A stretch of 64,000 nucleotides of DNA from Pseudoramibacter faecis (GTDB lineage Bacteria; Bacillota; Clostridia; Eubacteriales; Eubacteriaceae), in contig NZ_JAYFFI010000001.1 in the NCBI RefSeq assembly GCF_036289405.1, positions 124,001 to 188,000 on the forward strand. Direction: 5' to 3'. Both the position numbers and the translations under genes were made by a program. How positions within the stretch are numbered: the stretch's first letter is position 1; the number at the start of each line of letters is the position of its first letter. The notes under the pieces are model-generated. The model searched no databases and was not told the DNA's origin. It saw only the letters and a list, made by a program, of their open reading frames with translations. Of this stretch, positions 51,039 through 59,807 are shown one piece after another.

Positions 51039-53540
51039 TTAGGCATATCGCCCGTGACAATTTTTATATTTTTTTCCGCTGCCGCAGGGACAAGGGTCGT
51101 TGCGGCCAATTTTTTTATCCCGATGGATGGTCTGCTGCTTTTCGTCCTGTCCTTCAATCTGGGATTCGTTGGTGTGCATCGTCGCCTGCTGCCGGCGCGC
51201 CTGGGGCGACACCTTGATCTGCACGTTATAGATATATTTGACGGTCTCTTCCTGGATGGCGGCGTTCATCTCTTCAAACATAGTGAAGCCCTCTTTGGTG
51301 TATTCCACCACCGGATCGTTCTGACCAAAGGCCCGCAGCCCGATTCCCTGCCGCAGCTGGTCCATGTCGTCGATGTGAAGCATCCACGCCGCATCCACCG
51401 CGCGCAGAAGAATCATCCGTTCCATGTCCTGCATCTCGTCGTCGCCGAGCAGATTGACCTTCGCCTGATAGTTTTCGTCACAAAGTGCGCGCAGACCGGC
51501 TTTCAAATCCTCAACGCTACTGTTTTCATCGACCTTCAAGCGATCGACCGGCAAAAACTCGCCGAAGTATTTTTTAATCTTGTCCACGTTCCAGTCGGCA
51601 TAGGCCGGGCCGGCGCTGGTGTACATATTCACGTAATCGTCGATCAGATCGTCCGTCATCTTGCGGATCTGGTCGTGCATATTCTTGCCGTCGAGCACTT
51701 CCTGCCGCTGGGCGTAAATGATCTCCCGCTGCCGGTTCATCACATTGTCGTACTGCAGCACGTTCTTCCGGATGTCAAAATTGCGGGCCTCCACTTTTTT
51801 CTGGGCATTTTCGATGCCGCGGGTGAGCATCTTGGAATCCAGCGGCGTGTCTTCGTCCATGCCGAGGGTTTCCACCATGCCCTGAATGCGGTCCGAGCCG
51901 AAAATGCGCATCAAATCGTCTTCGAGGGACACAAAAAACTGGGTCGAACCCGGATCCCCCTGCCGCCCCGAACGGCCGCGCAGCTGATTGTCGATACGGC
52001 GGGACTCGTGGCGTTCGGTCCCGAGGATGTGCAGCCCGCCGAGCTCGGCGACGCCGTCCCCCAGCACAATGTCCGTCCCGCGGCCGGCCATATTGGTGGA
52101 GATAGTCACCGCGCCACGCTGACCGGCCTTGGCGATGATCTCCGCTTCCTTTTCAAGGTATTTCGCGTTGAGCACGTTGTGCTTGATGCCTTCCCGCTTG
52201 AGGTATTTGCTCAAGAGCTCAGACTTCTCGATAGAAATCGTCCCGATCAAAACCGGCTGACCAGTGGCATGCCGCCGCTTCACATCCGCCGTAACCGCCC
52301 GGAATTTCCCTTCCTCCGATTTATAGACCACATCGTTGAGGTCCTCGCGGATCATGGGTTTGTTGGTAGGAATCGTCACCACGTTCAGGTTATAAATCGT
52401 GTTGAACTCTTCCTCTTCGGTTTTGGCCGTCCCGGTCATCCCCGAAAGTTTGTTGAACATCCGAAAATAATTCTGGAAGGTGATGGTCGCCATGGTCCGG
52501 GATTCCCGGTTCACGGTAACGTGTTCCTTGGCCTCGATGGCCTGATGCAGACCGTTGGAATAACGCCGTCCCGGCATCTGGCGCCCGGTGAATTCGTCAA
52601 TGATGATGATTTCGCCGTCTTTCACAATGTAATCCACGTCCTTGGTCATCAGCACGTTGGCATGAAGCGCCTGCTCAATGTTGTGCATGACATCCATATT
52701 GTCGGCGTCAGCCAGATTGTCGAGACTAAAGAATTTTTCCGCCTTGGCAATCCCTGAAGTTGTCAGCGTCGCGGCCTTCTCTTTTTCGTCTCTATCGTAG
52801 TCCTCGGGCTTCAGGCTTTTGGCAAAGGCATCGGCCACTTTATAAAGATCGGTGCTTTTGTCGCCGCTGCCTGAGATAATCAGCGGCGTTCGGGCTTCGT
52901 CGATAAGCACCGAGTCCACTTCGTCGATAATAGCGTAATTGAGATCGCGCTGCACCTGCTCGGATTTTTCGACCACCATGTTGTCCCGCAAATAATCAAA
53001 CCCGAATTCATTGTTGGTTCCATAGGTAATATCGGCGTTATAGGCGGCGATCTTATCTTCAAAGCTCATATCGTGAATAACCAGCCCGACGGAAAGCCCC
53101 AAAAATTGGTGGATCTTGCCCATCCATTCGCTGTCGCGCCTGGCCAGATAATCGTTGACCGTCACAATGAAAACCCCTTTGCCCGTCAGTGCGTTAAGGT
53201 AGGCCGGCAGCGTTGCAACCAGGGTTTTCCCTTCACCGGTTTTCATTTCGGCGATATCCCCGTGATGCAGCACCATGCCCCCGATGAGCTGCACCGGGAA
53301 GTGACGCATGTTCACCGTGCGGTCGGCCGCTTCCCGCACCGTCGCAAAGGCTTCCACCAAAAGGTCGTCCAACGTTTCACCCTGTGCCAGGCGCTCTTTA
53401 AATTCCACGGTTTTATGTTTGAGCGCCTCATCCGAAAGCGCCTTGTATTTATCTTCAAGGGCGACGATCTGATCCGCCGCCTTCTGCAATTTTTTAACTT
53501 CTTTCTTGCTGGGGTCAAACAGATTTTCCAAAAATCCCAT
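51039..53540 (-). CDS. secA: Preprotein translocase ATPase SecA
   Basis: 833-residue motor of Sec export. Walker A MKTGEGKTLVATLP, DEAD-box-like IDEVDSVLIDEART, motif VI QLRGRSGRQGDPGS, and the C-terminal zinc motif CPCGSGKKYKNCHG that binds SecB or ribosomes. GGAG lies 9 bases upstream of the ATG. It is followed by prfB, the common secA-prfB pair. Confidence 0.97.
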   Translation of the reverse strand: MGFLENLFDPSKKEVKKLQKAADQIVALEDKYKALSDEALKHKTVEFKERLAQGETLDDLLVEAFATVREAADRTVNMRHFPVQLIGGMVLHHGDIAEMKTGEGKTLVATLPAYLNALTGKGVFIVTVNDYLARRDSEWMGKIHQFLGLSVGLVIHDMSFEDKIAAYNADITYGTNNEFGFDYLRDNMVVEKSEQVQRDLNYAIIDEVDSVLIDEARTPLIISGSGDKSTDLYKVADAFAKSLKPEDYDRDEKEKAATLTTSGIAKAEKFFSLDNLADADNMDVMHNIEQALHANVLMTKDVDYIVKDGEIIIIDEFTGRQMPGRRYSNGLHQAIEAKEHVTVNRESRTMATITFQNYFRMFNKLSGMTGTAKTEEEEFNTIYNLNVVTIPTNKPMIREDLNDVVYKSEEGKFRAVTADVKRRHATGQPVLIGTISIEKSELLSKYLKREGIKHNVLNAKYLEKEAEIIAKAGQRGAVTISTNMAGRGTDIVLGDGVAELGGLHILGTERHESRRIDNQLRGRSGRQGDPGSTQFFVSLEDDLMRIFGSDRIQGMVETLGMDEDTPLDSKMLTRGIENAQKKVEARNFDIRKNVLQYDNVMNRQREIIYAQRQEVLDGKNMHDQIRKMTDDLIDDYVNMYTSAGPAYADWNVDKIKKYFGEFLPVDRLKVDENSSVEDLKAGLRALCDENYQAKVNLLGDDEMQDMERMILLRAVDAAWMLHIDDMDQLRQGIGLRAFGQNDPVVEYTKEGFTMFEEMNAAIQEETVKYIYNVQIKVSPQARRQQATMHTNESQIEGQDEKQQTIHRDKKIGRNDPCPCGSGKKYKNCHGRYA

Positions 53541-53637
53541 GTTTCAATACTCCAATCCCTTTCGATTCATTCACACGGCTGTCGCCACTCGCCGGCGCCG
53601 ATAGCCTTCATTGTATGGTTATTTTCACTAAGCTATT

Positions 53638-53643
53638 AGTATA
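53638..53643 (-). promoter_or_regulatory. Possible extended -10 promoter for secA
   Basis: Minus-strand TGA-TATACT, about 100 bases upstream of secA, in the gap after the upstream terminator. No strong -35. Confidence 0.4.
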
Positions 53644-53694
53644 TCATATTTTTGAAAAGGCTTTTTATTTTTTTCAGTCAAATGATAGGCAATC

Positions 53695-53722
53695 AAAAAA
53701 GGGCTGCTGTTCAGCCCTTTTT
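53695..53722 (-). terminator. Terminator of the DUF5317 gene
   Basis: AAAAAAGGGCTG/CAGCCCTTTTT with a 5-base loop, 12 bases after the stop. Confidence 0.92.
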
Positions 53723-53734
53723 CTTAAATTTATC

Positions 53735-55540
53735 TTATTCTTTCGTTTCTTTTTTCTTCCGCCAGAATGAAACGGTTCGGCCTTCTACATTAATCTCGAC
53801 TTTTTCAAATCCGGCTTTTTCCCTTTCGGCATCGGCCGAAGCCTCCTGAGTCGCTTTTTGTGTTCTTCTGTGGTCTGCTGCCGAAGTCGCTGGTTTTTCC
53901 GGCGCGCGAAGTCCCGCACGGCTGTGTTCTTTCTTCAAGCGCTGACGCTCTTCTTCTGAAGAATGAAAGGGATGTTTTGTATCTCTTTCCCTCAGGTGCT
54001 CGCCACTGCGTTTGCCTCGCTGGCGCAGCGCTTCGGTTTCCTTGGAGACTTGCTGCCAGACGCTCAGCATCTGTTTTTCGTTATCCCGAGAAGCATCCGT
54101 CATCTGCGCGGCCTGTTCATTGCTGTACTTGCGGTATGGGTTAATCTTCTGTTCTCTGGTTCGTTTGGGATTCGCCGCCGTTTTTTCCACCGGCTGCCAC
54201 GAGGGCTTCTTCTGTTCTGCTGGCGCCGGGGTTTCTTCAATCACTTTGTCTTTTTCAGAAAGACGATCTTGACGGAAATACGTCGGTTCTTGATGTTGAT
54301 CACTCATTTGCTCTTCCTCCTCCATCATCTGCGGCTGACTATCCGGTAATGTACTGGTTTCCGCCACAACGGATTGTTTTTGGGGTGTCGGTTCTGATCC
54401 CGGCGCAGTTTCCACATCGCCAAAGGCCAATCGCCCTTTTTCACGTTCAGCATAAAACGACTGGGTAAAAAAGCCGCTTTCGGCAAAATCATCTTCTTCA
54501 TCGCGTTCCGATTGAATCGGCTCCTTTTCGCCCCCGATCGGCCGGGTGTCATAGCGTCCAAGATCCTTCAATGCGGTGAAAACCCGGGTGTCATCCGAGT
54601 CGGCCGCTGGTTCCGGCGTTTTGATCACATTTTTTTGCCCATGGCTGCGAATCTGATTCAAAAGTTCCGGTGATAGGTCCGGCAAAGTAGCGGTAGCCTC
54701 CGGCGCGTCCTCCGCCGGCTTTTCCGATGCGTCTGATGAATCTTCAGAGATCGGCGCATCCGCCTCCTTTGCTTCGGAGGGTTCTTCCGCCGGCTCCGAA
54801 GGACGCTCGGTCTCTTCCATCGTGAACAATTCGGCGGAATTATCCTGCAACCAATCCAACGGCTCGGTTTCATAACCGGTCTTTTCTTTATCTGGCAAAT
54901 GATCCATCTCGTCCGGCGCAAAGATATAATCTTCGGTGCCGAATTCTGTGTCATCTAAAAACGAATCCTCTTCGGCAGGCTGCGCATTCATGCGGTATTG
55001 AACCCAGCCGATAATCCCGACAAAAGTCAGCGCGCTGCCGATCGAAAAACCGCCGATACCGCCATAAAACCCGGCGATCTTACCCAGGTAAGGGATCGAC
55101 ACATTAATGCCCAGCATCCAAAGCGTCGTGGTCGACTGAGAAACCACACTGTAAACTGCATTGGTGCCTTTGGAGATTGAGGTAACCAGATGATTGTTTC
55201 CCAACGCCTGAACGATATTCGAAGCCACCGGCATCTTGCCGCCATTAATAAAGGAAGCGATAAAGTTTGCCGTCGTTCCTACCGTCATCAAAATGGTCCA
55301 GAGATCATCAAAGTTAAAAATCAGTGTGATTAAAATCAAAATATAGCTGACAAAGTTGACAATGGTGGCCACGCCTGTCGCCGCACCCAAATAAAACCAC
55401 AGGTGTAATCCCAACTGCAGCACGATACCCATCAGCCCCAAAGGCCAAAGTGAAACTTTTTTACTGAAAATCCGTCTGACAGAGCCGCCGCGGACCATCC
55501 CGAGGATCAATCCCAATATCATGGCGCATATTATAAACAT
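53735..55540 (-). CDS. DUF5317-like membrane protein with long acidic tail
   Basis: 601 residues. The first about 185 form five or six hydrophobic helices (MFIICAMILGLILGMVRGGS start, NFVSYILILITLIFNF, a GGKMPVASNIVQALG loop, GGFSIGSALTFVGIIGWVQY), matching the small DUF5317 family of Clostridia as I recognise it. The remaining about 410 residues are hydrophilic and disordered-looking, rich in E, D, S, P, K and Q, and end in TVSFWRKKKETKE. Typical DUF5317 proteins stop after the helices, so the tail is the unusual part. Function unknown. It is a single gene between hpf and secA. Confidence 0.72.
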   Translation of the reverse strand: MFIICAMILGLILGMVRGGSVRRIFSKKVSLWPLGLMGIVLQLGLHLWFYLGAATGVATIVNFVSYILILITLIFNFDDLWTILMTVGTTANFIASFINGGKMPVASNIVQALGNNHLVTSISKGTNAVYSVVSQSTTTLWMLGINVSIPYLGKIAGFYGGIGGFSIGSALTFVGIIGWVQYRMNAQPAEEDSFLDDTEFGTEDYIFAPDEMDHLPDKEKTGYETEPLDWLQDNSAELFTMEETERPSEPAEEPSEAKEADAPISEDSSDASEKPAEDAPEATATLPDLSPELLNQIRSHGQKNVIKTPEPAADSDDTRVFTALKDLGRYDTRPIGGEKEPIQSERDEEDDFAESGFFTQSFYAEREKGRLAFGDVETAPGSEPTPQKQSVVAETSTLPDSQPQMMEEEEQMSDQHQEPTYFRQDRLSEKDKVIEETPAPAEQKKPSWQPVEKTAANPKRTREQKINPYRKYSNEQAAQMTDASRDNEKQMLSVWQQVSKETEALRQRGKRSGEHLRERDTKHPFHSSEEERQRLKKEHSRAGLRAPEKPATSAADHRRTQKATQEASADAEREKAGFEKVEINVEGRTVSFWRKKKETKE

Positions 55541-55707
55541 CGATAACCACCTTCAGTCTGAAATTTTTTCGAAATTTTTTATTGTACATTTGCTTCTGTT
55601 ATTGCCAATTTCGCTCGTTTCTCTTCCGCATTTCCGCGAAGATAAACTAAGATTAATTTTAAATCAAATGGTGTCTGATGTCAATTCATCCCAATCTACC
55701 CGCCCAC

Positions 55708-55734
55708 AAAAATACCCGCCGGAACAGGCGGGTA
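55708..55734 (-). terminator. Terminator of hpf
   Basis: TACCCGCC/GGCGGGTA stem with a 6-base loop and five T on the minus strand, 13 bases after the hpf stop. Confidence 0.9.
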
Positions 55735-55747
55735 GAATCATCTGACA

Positions 55748-56284
55748 TTAAAGCGTCGGTTCAATGAGGCCGAAGTTGCCGTCATGACGGCGGTACACCA
55801 CGTTGACATCATCGGTTTCCGCATTGAGAAAGACAAAAAAATCGTGTTCAAGCAAATCCATTTGCATCGTCGCTTCGTCCACCGACATGGGTTTAATGGC
55901 AAATTTTTTAGTTCTAACCACTTTGGGCACATCGACGCTTTCTGCATCTTCTTCATCTTCAAACGCATCAAAGATCAATTTAGGCGCTTCATTGGCATAG
56001 CGTTTCTGAAGTTTGGTCTTGTATTTGCGCAGCTGCCCTTCCAGTTTGTCGACAACCGCTTCGATGGAGCTTTTCATGTCGTCGCTCCATTCTTCAGCCC
56101 GCAGGATGGTTTTGCCCAGCGGAATGGTCACCTCAAGCATCTGACCATTTTTATCTTTGCTGAAAGTGGCGTAAATTTCTGTTTCCTTATCAAAATAGCG
56201 GTCAAACTTTTGAAATTTTTTCTTCAGGATGTCTTTCAAGCCTTCCGATACATGCATGTTTTTGCCATAGATCGTAAATTTCAT
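55748..56284 (-). CDS. hpf: Ribosome hibernation promoting factor, long form
   Basis: 178 residues from the ATG at 56282-56284 (GGGAGG upstream). The N-terminal HPF/RaiA domain (MKFTIYGKNMHVSEGLKDIL) binds the 30S subunit. A variable linker leads to the C-terminal dimerisation domain (KPMSVDEATMQMDLLEHDFF, then VVYRRHDGNFGLIEP) that pairs 70S ribosomes into 100S particles. Usually induced in stationary phase. Confidence 0.95.
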   Translation of the reverse strand: MKFTIYGKNMHVSEGLKDILKKKFQKFDRYFDKETEIYATFSKDKNGQMLEVTIPLGKTILRAEEWSDDMKSSIEAVVDKLEGQLRKYKTKLQKRYANEAPKLIFDAFEDEEDAESVDVPKVVRTKKFAIKPMSVDEATMQMDLLEHDFFVFLNAETDDVNVVYRRHDGNFGLIEPTL

Positions 56285-56369
56285 AATGATAGTCCTCCCG
56301 GTCATTATTCGCCGCCCTGCCAACCGCATGCAAAAGCGGCGCCAAATCTTTTGATTTGGTTACGCTTTC

Positions 56370-56398
56370 ATTATAGCATAGTCCGGCGCCATTTGCAC
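56370..56398 (-). promoter_or_regulatory. hpf promoter
   Basis: Minus-strand GTGCAA (56393-56398), 17 bases, extended TGC-TATAAT (56370-56375). The 56399-56600 part of the divergent gap shows no gene. Confidence 0.6.
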
Positions 56399-56601
56399 TC
56401 TTCTTTGCCAAATTTTATTTGCACTCTCTCAAAAGACATCGCTGGCCCATAGGACGCACGCGTCTTCGATCCCCGCCGTTCTTCAGTCTGATGCACATTC
56501 ATTGTTCTCCCGATCTTAAGCTTGGCTTTCTCGAACTCCCATGCTCGTCGCGGATTATCATTCTTTTTTAAAGTTCTTGCCGCCGCTGCGCACTTGTATG
56601 G

Positions 56602-56607
56602 TATAAT
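56602..56607 (+). promoter_or_regulatory. Extended -10 promoter of the LCP gene
   Basis: TGG-TATAAT about 80 bases upstream of the LCP start on the plus strand; -35 poor. Confidence 0.5.
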
Positions 56608-56685
56608 ATCATCACTTATTTTATAAAAATCAATTTTGTGCATCTGCGCAGATAAATTTCAAATTTCAATCGTGAAAGGAATCCC

Positions 56686-57906
56686 ATGACTTTAAAACGA
56701 AAATTTCTGGCCGTCTTTCTGGCTTTCGTTATGGTGGTCGTTGGCAGCGGCGTCATTTATATTTTTAGAGTTCGCGCTAAAATCTCCGGTGATAATCTCG
56801 ATTCCAGCAAACTCAGTGTCGCTAAACTGCCGAGCGGCGTCACCAATTACGCCGTTTTTGGCATCGACGGCCGAAGCGACGTCGAGGGCAATCGTTCCGA
56901 CGCCATCATGATTTTGTCCGTCAATTACAAAACCGGGGAAATCACGATAACGTCGGTCATGCGCGATCTCATGGCGCGCATTCCGGCCAGTCGCAAAAAC
57001 AACATGACCTATGAAAAAATCAACGCCGCTTATAGCTACGGCGGTGCGGCTTTGGCCATTAAAACTCTAAATGAAAATTTTGACTTGAACATCGAGGATT
57101 ACATTTCGATTAATTTTGACTGCATGATGGAAATGGTCAACGCGGTTGGCGGCATCACAGTTAATATCACAGACGAACGCGTGCTGAAATACACCAACGA
57201 GGCCATCGACATGGTCAATGGCACCGAACATACCAACGCGGCTCATCTTCAAATGGGGAAAAATCACTTAAACGGCGCTCAGGCACTGGGCTATTCCCGC
57301 AACCGTCACTCCGACGATGATTTCGGCCGGACGGAACGCCAGCGGGAAGTCGTGCAGAAAATCTTAAAAAAGGCGAGCAAAATTGATACCTTCACCGCGC
57401 TAAAATTATTTTCCAAAGTTTACCCTTATATCACAACGTCGATGTCCAACGCGGAAATGACCCAGTTTCTGCAGGGCTATCTGCAGACCGACAAAAAAAC
57501 TTTTGTAAGTCAGCGCATTCCCTTTGAGAATTACTATGCAACACCCACACTGAACGGCATTTCCTATGTGGTACCTAAGACGCTTTATGACACGGCGGTT
57601 CAACTGCACAAATCCATCTATGGCAGCAACGTCAATTACACTCCGTCCGCAACGCTGAACACCATCAGTGACGGCATTGTCAGCCGCACCGGCTATGGTA
57701 CCTATCACGGTTCCGGTGCTTCGACTTCGGGTAATCCTTCCCCTTCCGGCGGCAGCACGTCAAATTACAATAGCTCAGCTCCTAACCGCAGTTACCGCAC
57801 CCGCAGATATCGTTCTTCCACTGGAACGGCACCATCCCGTTCGGCCGGCGCCGCTGCATCAACGCCAAATACAAGCGCATCGTCGGCAAGTCGATCTCAA
57901 AATTAA
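56686..57906 (+). CDS. LytR-CpsA-Psr (LCP) family glycopolymer ligase
   Basis: 406 residues. One N-terminal helix (about 5-28) anchors an extracytoplasmic LCP domain with NYAVFGIDGRSDVEGNRSDA, ITSVMRDL and the RNRHSDDDFGRTERQREVV motif; these Arg/Asp residues bind the polyprenyl pyrophosphate substrate. The C-terminal about 65 residues are a Ser/Thr/Gly/Ala-rich linker-like tail. LCP enzymes attach teichoic acids or capsule to peptidoglycan. AAAGGA precedes the ATG. Its terminator is split by an IS element. Confidence 0.92.
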   Translation: MTLKRKFLAVFLAFVMVVVGSGVIYIFRVRAKISGDNLDSSKLSVAKLPSGVTNYAVFGIDGRSDVEGNRSDAIMILSVNYKTGEITITSVMRDLMARIPASRKNNMTYEKINAAYSYGGAALAIKTLNENFDLNIEDYISINFDCMMEMVNAVGGITVNITDERVLKYTNEAIDMVNGTEHTNAAHLQMGKNHLNGAQALGYSRNRHSDDDFGRTERQREVVQKILKKASKIDTFTALKLFSKVYPYITTSMSNAEMTQFLQGYLQTDKKTFVSQRIPFENYYATPTLNGISYVVPKTLYDTAVQLHKSIYGSNVNYTPSATLNTISDGIVSRTGYGTYHGSGASTSGNPSPSGGSTSNYNSSAPNRSYRTRRYRSSTGTAPSRSAGAAASTPNTSASSASRSQN

Positions 57907-57961
57907 GCCTAAAAAAACGCCTTTCGGTGAACTAGTCAACAAAAGTAGACAGTGTAAAAAA

Positions 57962-58530
57962 CTATCCAAAGCCCAGTTCAGTTCTGAATTGAACAGGGCT
58001 TTTGTACTGCAACGCATAGGCAGGCCGCTCGTTATTGTAATAATCTACAAATGAGGCAGCCATTTCAGCTGCCGTCTCATATCTCTTGTGCCAGCCTTCC
58101 GAATAGATTTCACACTTTATCCATCCATTGATGGCCTCTATGACAGGATTGTCTGTTGGCGTTCCTGCTCGTGACATTGATCGAATTTCGTATTTAATGC
58201 CTTTATGTCTGATCACCGTCATGTCTGAAGCAATGAGTTTCATTGGCGCCGATGCGTTCCAACGGCCACGCACAATATTGGCGAATCGCTAATATTCTTG
58301 TCCCATCATCGGCTTGCGCCAATTGTAGTGTCTTACCCTGGCCCTTATGCCTGCATCTTTACAGCATTTGTGAGCGAGATTGTCTGAGAATAACCTCCCC
58401 GTTTCATCTCGAACCATCTTAGCCAGTCGGTGATATCCGTAAGACCGGTGTCTGTGATGGGCATTCCTTAACAATTCTGTCAGCACATCCCGGTCAACTT
58501 CATACCTGTTCTTGGTCTCTTTACGAGCCG
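57962..58530 (-). pseudogene. IS3-family transposase OrfB remnant
   Basis: Pieces of the integrase-type transposase: the HTH-like part (VLTELLRNAHHRHRSYGYHR) through NWRKPMMGQEY, a TAA stop near 58289, then RGRWNASAPMKLIASDMTVI and the C-terminal SMSRAGTPTDNPVIEAINGW, with FVDYYNNERPAYALQYKSP. Residues expected between the IKYE and IRSMSRAG segments, including part of the DDE core, are missing. Further TAG stops lie upstream. Confidence 0.85.
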
Positions 58531-58639
58531 CCTACTTGTAGTCGCCAGATCGATTAACGTCCATTTCTCTGCACAACTCTGTTATTGGGTATTCATCTTT
58601 AAGCGCGTCTACTATTTGAAATTCAAGTCTTTTAAAATA

Positions 58640-58990
58640 ACGAACGCCTTGTCGGCACCAACTCCTTTCGCGATGTAACCTTTTTTAACCGTTCATTCTC
58701 AATCTGAAGTTTCTCAACCATGAGCAACAGTCTCTCTTCTTCGGTCAGTTTTTTGCTCGTATGCAATGCTGCAAATTTGTTTCCCGGATGACGCTTATCA
58801 GGATTAAGTGCATTTACGTCGCCGTTACGATACTTTTTAACCCAACCGTCTAATGTTCCGAATGGAATCCCTTGCTACTTTGCCAATGTTTTCACCGGAT
58901 AACCTTCTTCCTCGCACATCAGCACATAGCGTCATCTCTCTTCGTTAGTCCATTTTCTGTTTTTGCCGCCTTTTTTCCGACCTATTAATC
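58640..58990 (-). pseudogene. IS3-family transposase OrfA remnant
   Basis: A helix-turn-helix OrfA can be read as KWTNEER-stop-RYVLMCEEEGYPVKTLAK-stop-QGIPFGTLDGWVKKYRNG, continuing to HTSKKLTEEERLLLMVEKLQ. The TGA and TAG interruptions are consistent with G-to-A and C-to-T changes of Trp and Gln codons. Confidence 0.75.
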
Positions 58991-59114
58991 ATCACACCTC
59001 CAATGAAATCATACCATGAAAATAAAGTAGACATGTTTTTTTAACATGTCTACTTTTATCTTATTAGTTCACCCTTCGGCGTTCTTTTTTATTTCCTGCA
59101 ATATCAGATTCTTT

Positions 59115-59759
59115 TTAATATTCGATCGGTTCGCTGACCAAGTCAAAAATCGCTTCTTTAAAGGCGCTCACGGCCGTTTCGCACTGTGCCTGGCGCCCGG
59201 TTAAAATGGCCCCGCTCATATTGGATTCGGTCGGGCGGCTCCAAAAGCGCACCACATCCACGTTAGCCTGGGTCAGTGCCTCATCGATGCCGACGGCACC
59301 ATGCATCGCCGGCGCGATCAAATAAGCGATGGATGATCCCTGCTTCAGTTTGTAGGCCTTCGCGAAATAGCTGCCGATACGCGATACGCATTGGGCGTAA
59401 ATCAGCGTGCTGTCGTCGTCGGAAATGCTGTAGCAGGTCGATGCCTTTTCGGTGAACTCCCGCACATAGCGCAGGCCGCGCTCCACATCGGAAACCATCG
59501 GCCCGGAGAGCACCCCGAACACCTGGCCGTCGTTAAATTTGCCGCAACCGCCGTAGGTGGTGTAAATCTGGGCGACCTGCACATTGGATTTTTTGGTCGC
59601 ATCATCCGCCGCCACATAGCCCACGCCGTCGCAGGCGGTGGTGAACAGGCCGATATCGATGTGCCCGTCCGGCAGATGATATTGTTCGAGCATGCAGTCT
59701 TCCACATCGGTCAGCAGCCGATTGGCCACAAATTTCCCGTGGACTAAATCTCCGATCAT
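59115..59759 (-). CDS. eutL: EutL-like bacterial microcompartment shell protein
   Basis: 214 residues with tandem BMC domains as in EutL, the trimeric pseudohexameric shell protein of the ethanolamine microcompartment. Matches include YVAADDATKKSNVQVAQ, ISDDDSTLIYAQCVSRIGSY, SIAYLIAPAMHGAVGIDEAL and PTESNMSGAILTGRQAQCE. AGGAGG lies 8 bases upstream. No other eut, pdu or BMC gene is visible within the window, so the gene is isolated. Either the remaining shell is encoded elsewhere or it is a relict. Confidence 0.88.
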   Translation of the reverse strand: MIGDLVHGKFVANRLLTDVEDCMLEQYHLPDGHIDIGLFTTACDGVGYVAADDATKKSNVQVAQIYTTYGGCGKFNDGQVFGVLSGPMVSDVERGLRYVREFTEKASTCYSISDDDSTLIYAQCVSRIGSYFAKAYKLKQGSSIAYLIAPAMHGAVGIDEALTQANVDVVRFWSRPTESNMSGAILTGRQAQCETAVSAFKEAIFDLVSEPIEY

Positions 59760-59807
59760 CTTGGGATCCTCCTTTTTCCGTTCAGCGCTGTTTTATGTGA
59801 TTTTATT

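Larger units (their letters stand above)
57928..59071 (-). mobile_element. Decayed IS3-family insertion sequence
   Basis: About 1.14 kb with terminal inverted repeats TGAACTA...AAAGTAGACA at both ends (left reading in from 57928; right reading in from 59071, one indel between them). The minus strand encodes OrfA and OrfB of an IS3-type transposase, both broken. The element lies between the A-run plus ACGCC (57911-57921) and GGCG plus T-run (59078-59090), which are the two halves of one terminator hairpin. The bases touching each end (CCTTTCGG and CCCTTCGG) form an 8-base near-direct repeat. IS3 elements usually make 3-5 base duplications, so exact ends are provisional. Confidence 0.8.

Noticed and set aside
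56371..56643. Minus-strand ORF of 90 codons between hpf and the LCP gene
   Set aside because: It runs across the hpf promoter and the LCP promoter region, and it has no convincing start or protein-like features.
57937..59064. Alternative IS borders with a 4-base TAGT duplication
   Set aside because: Possible, because GGTGAACTAGTTCACC would be a perfect palindrome if rejoined. However, the outer TGAACTA repeats align as part of the terminal inverted repeats and begin with TG as IS3 ends do, so 57928-59071 was preferred.
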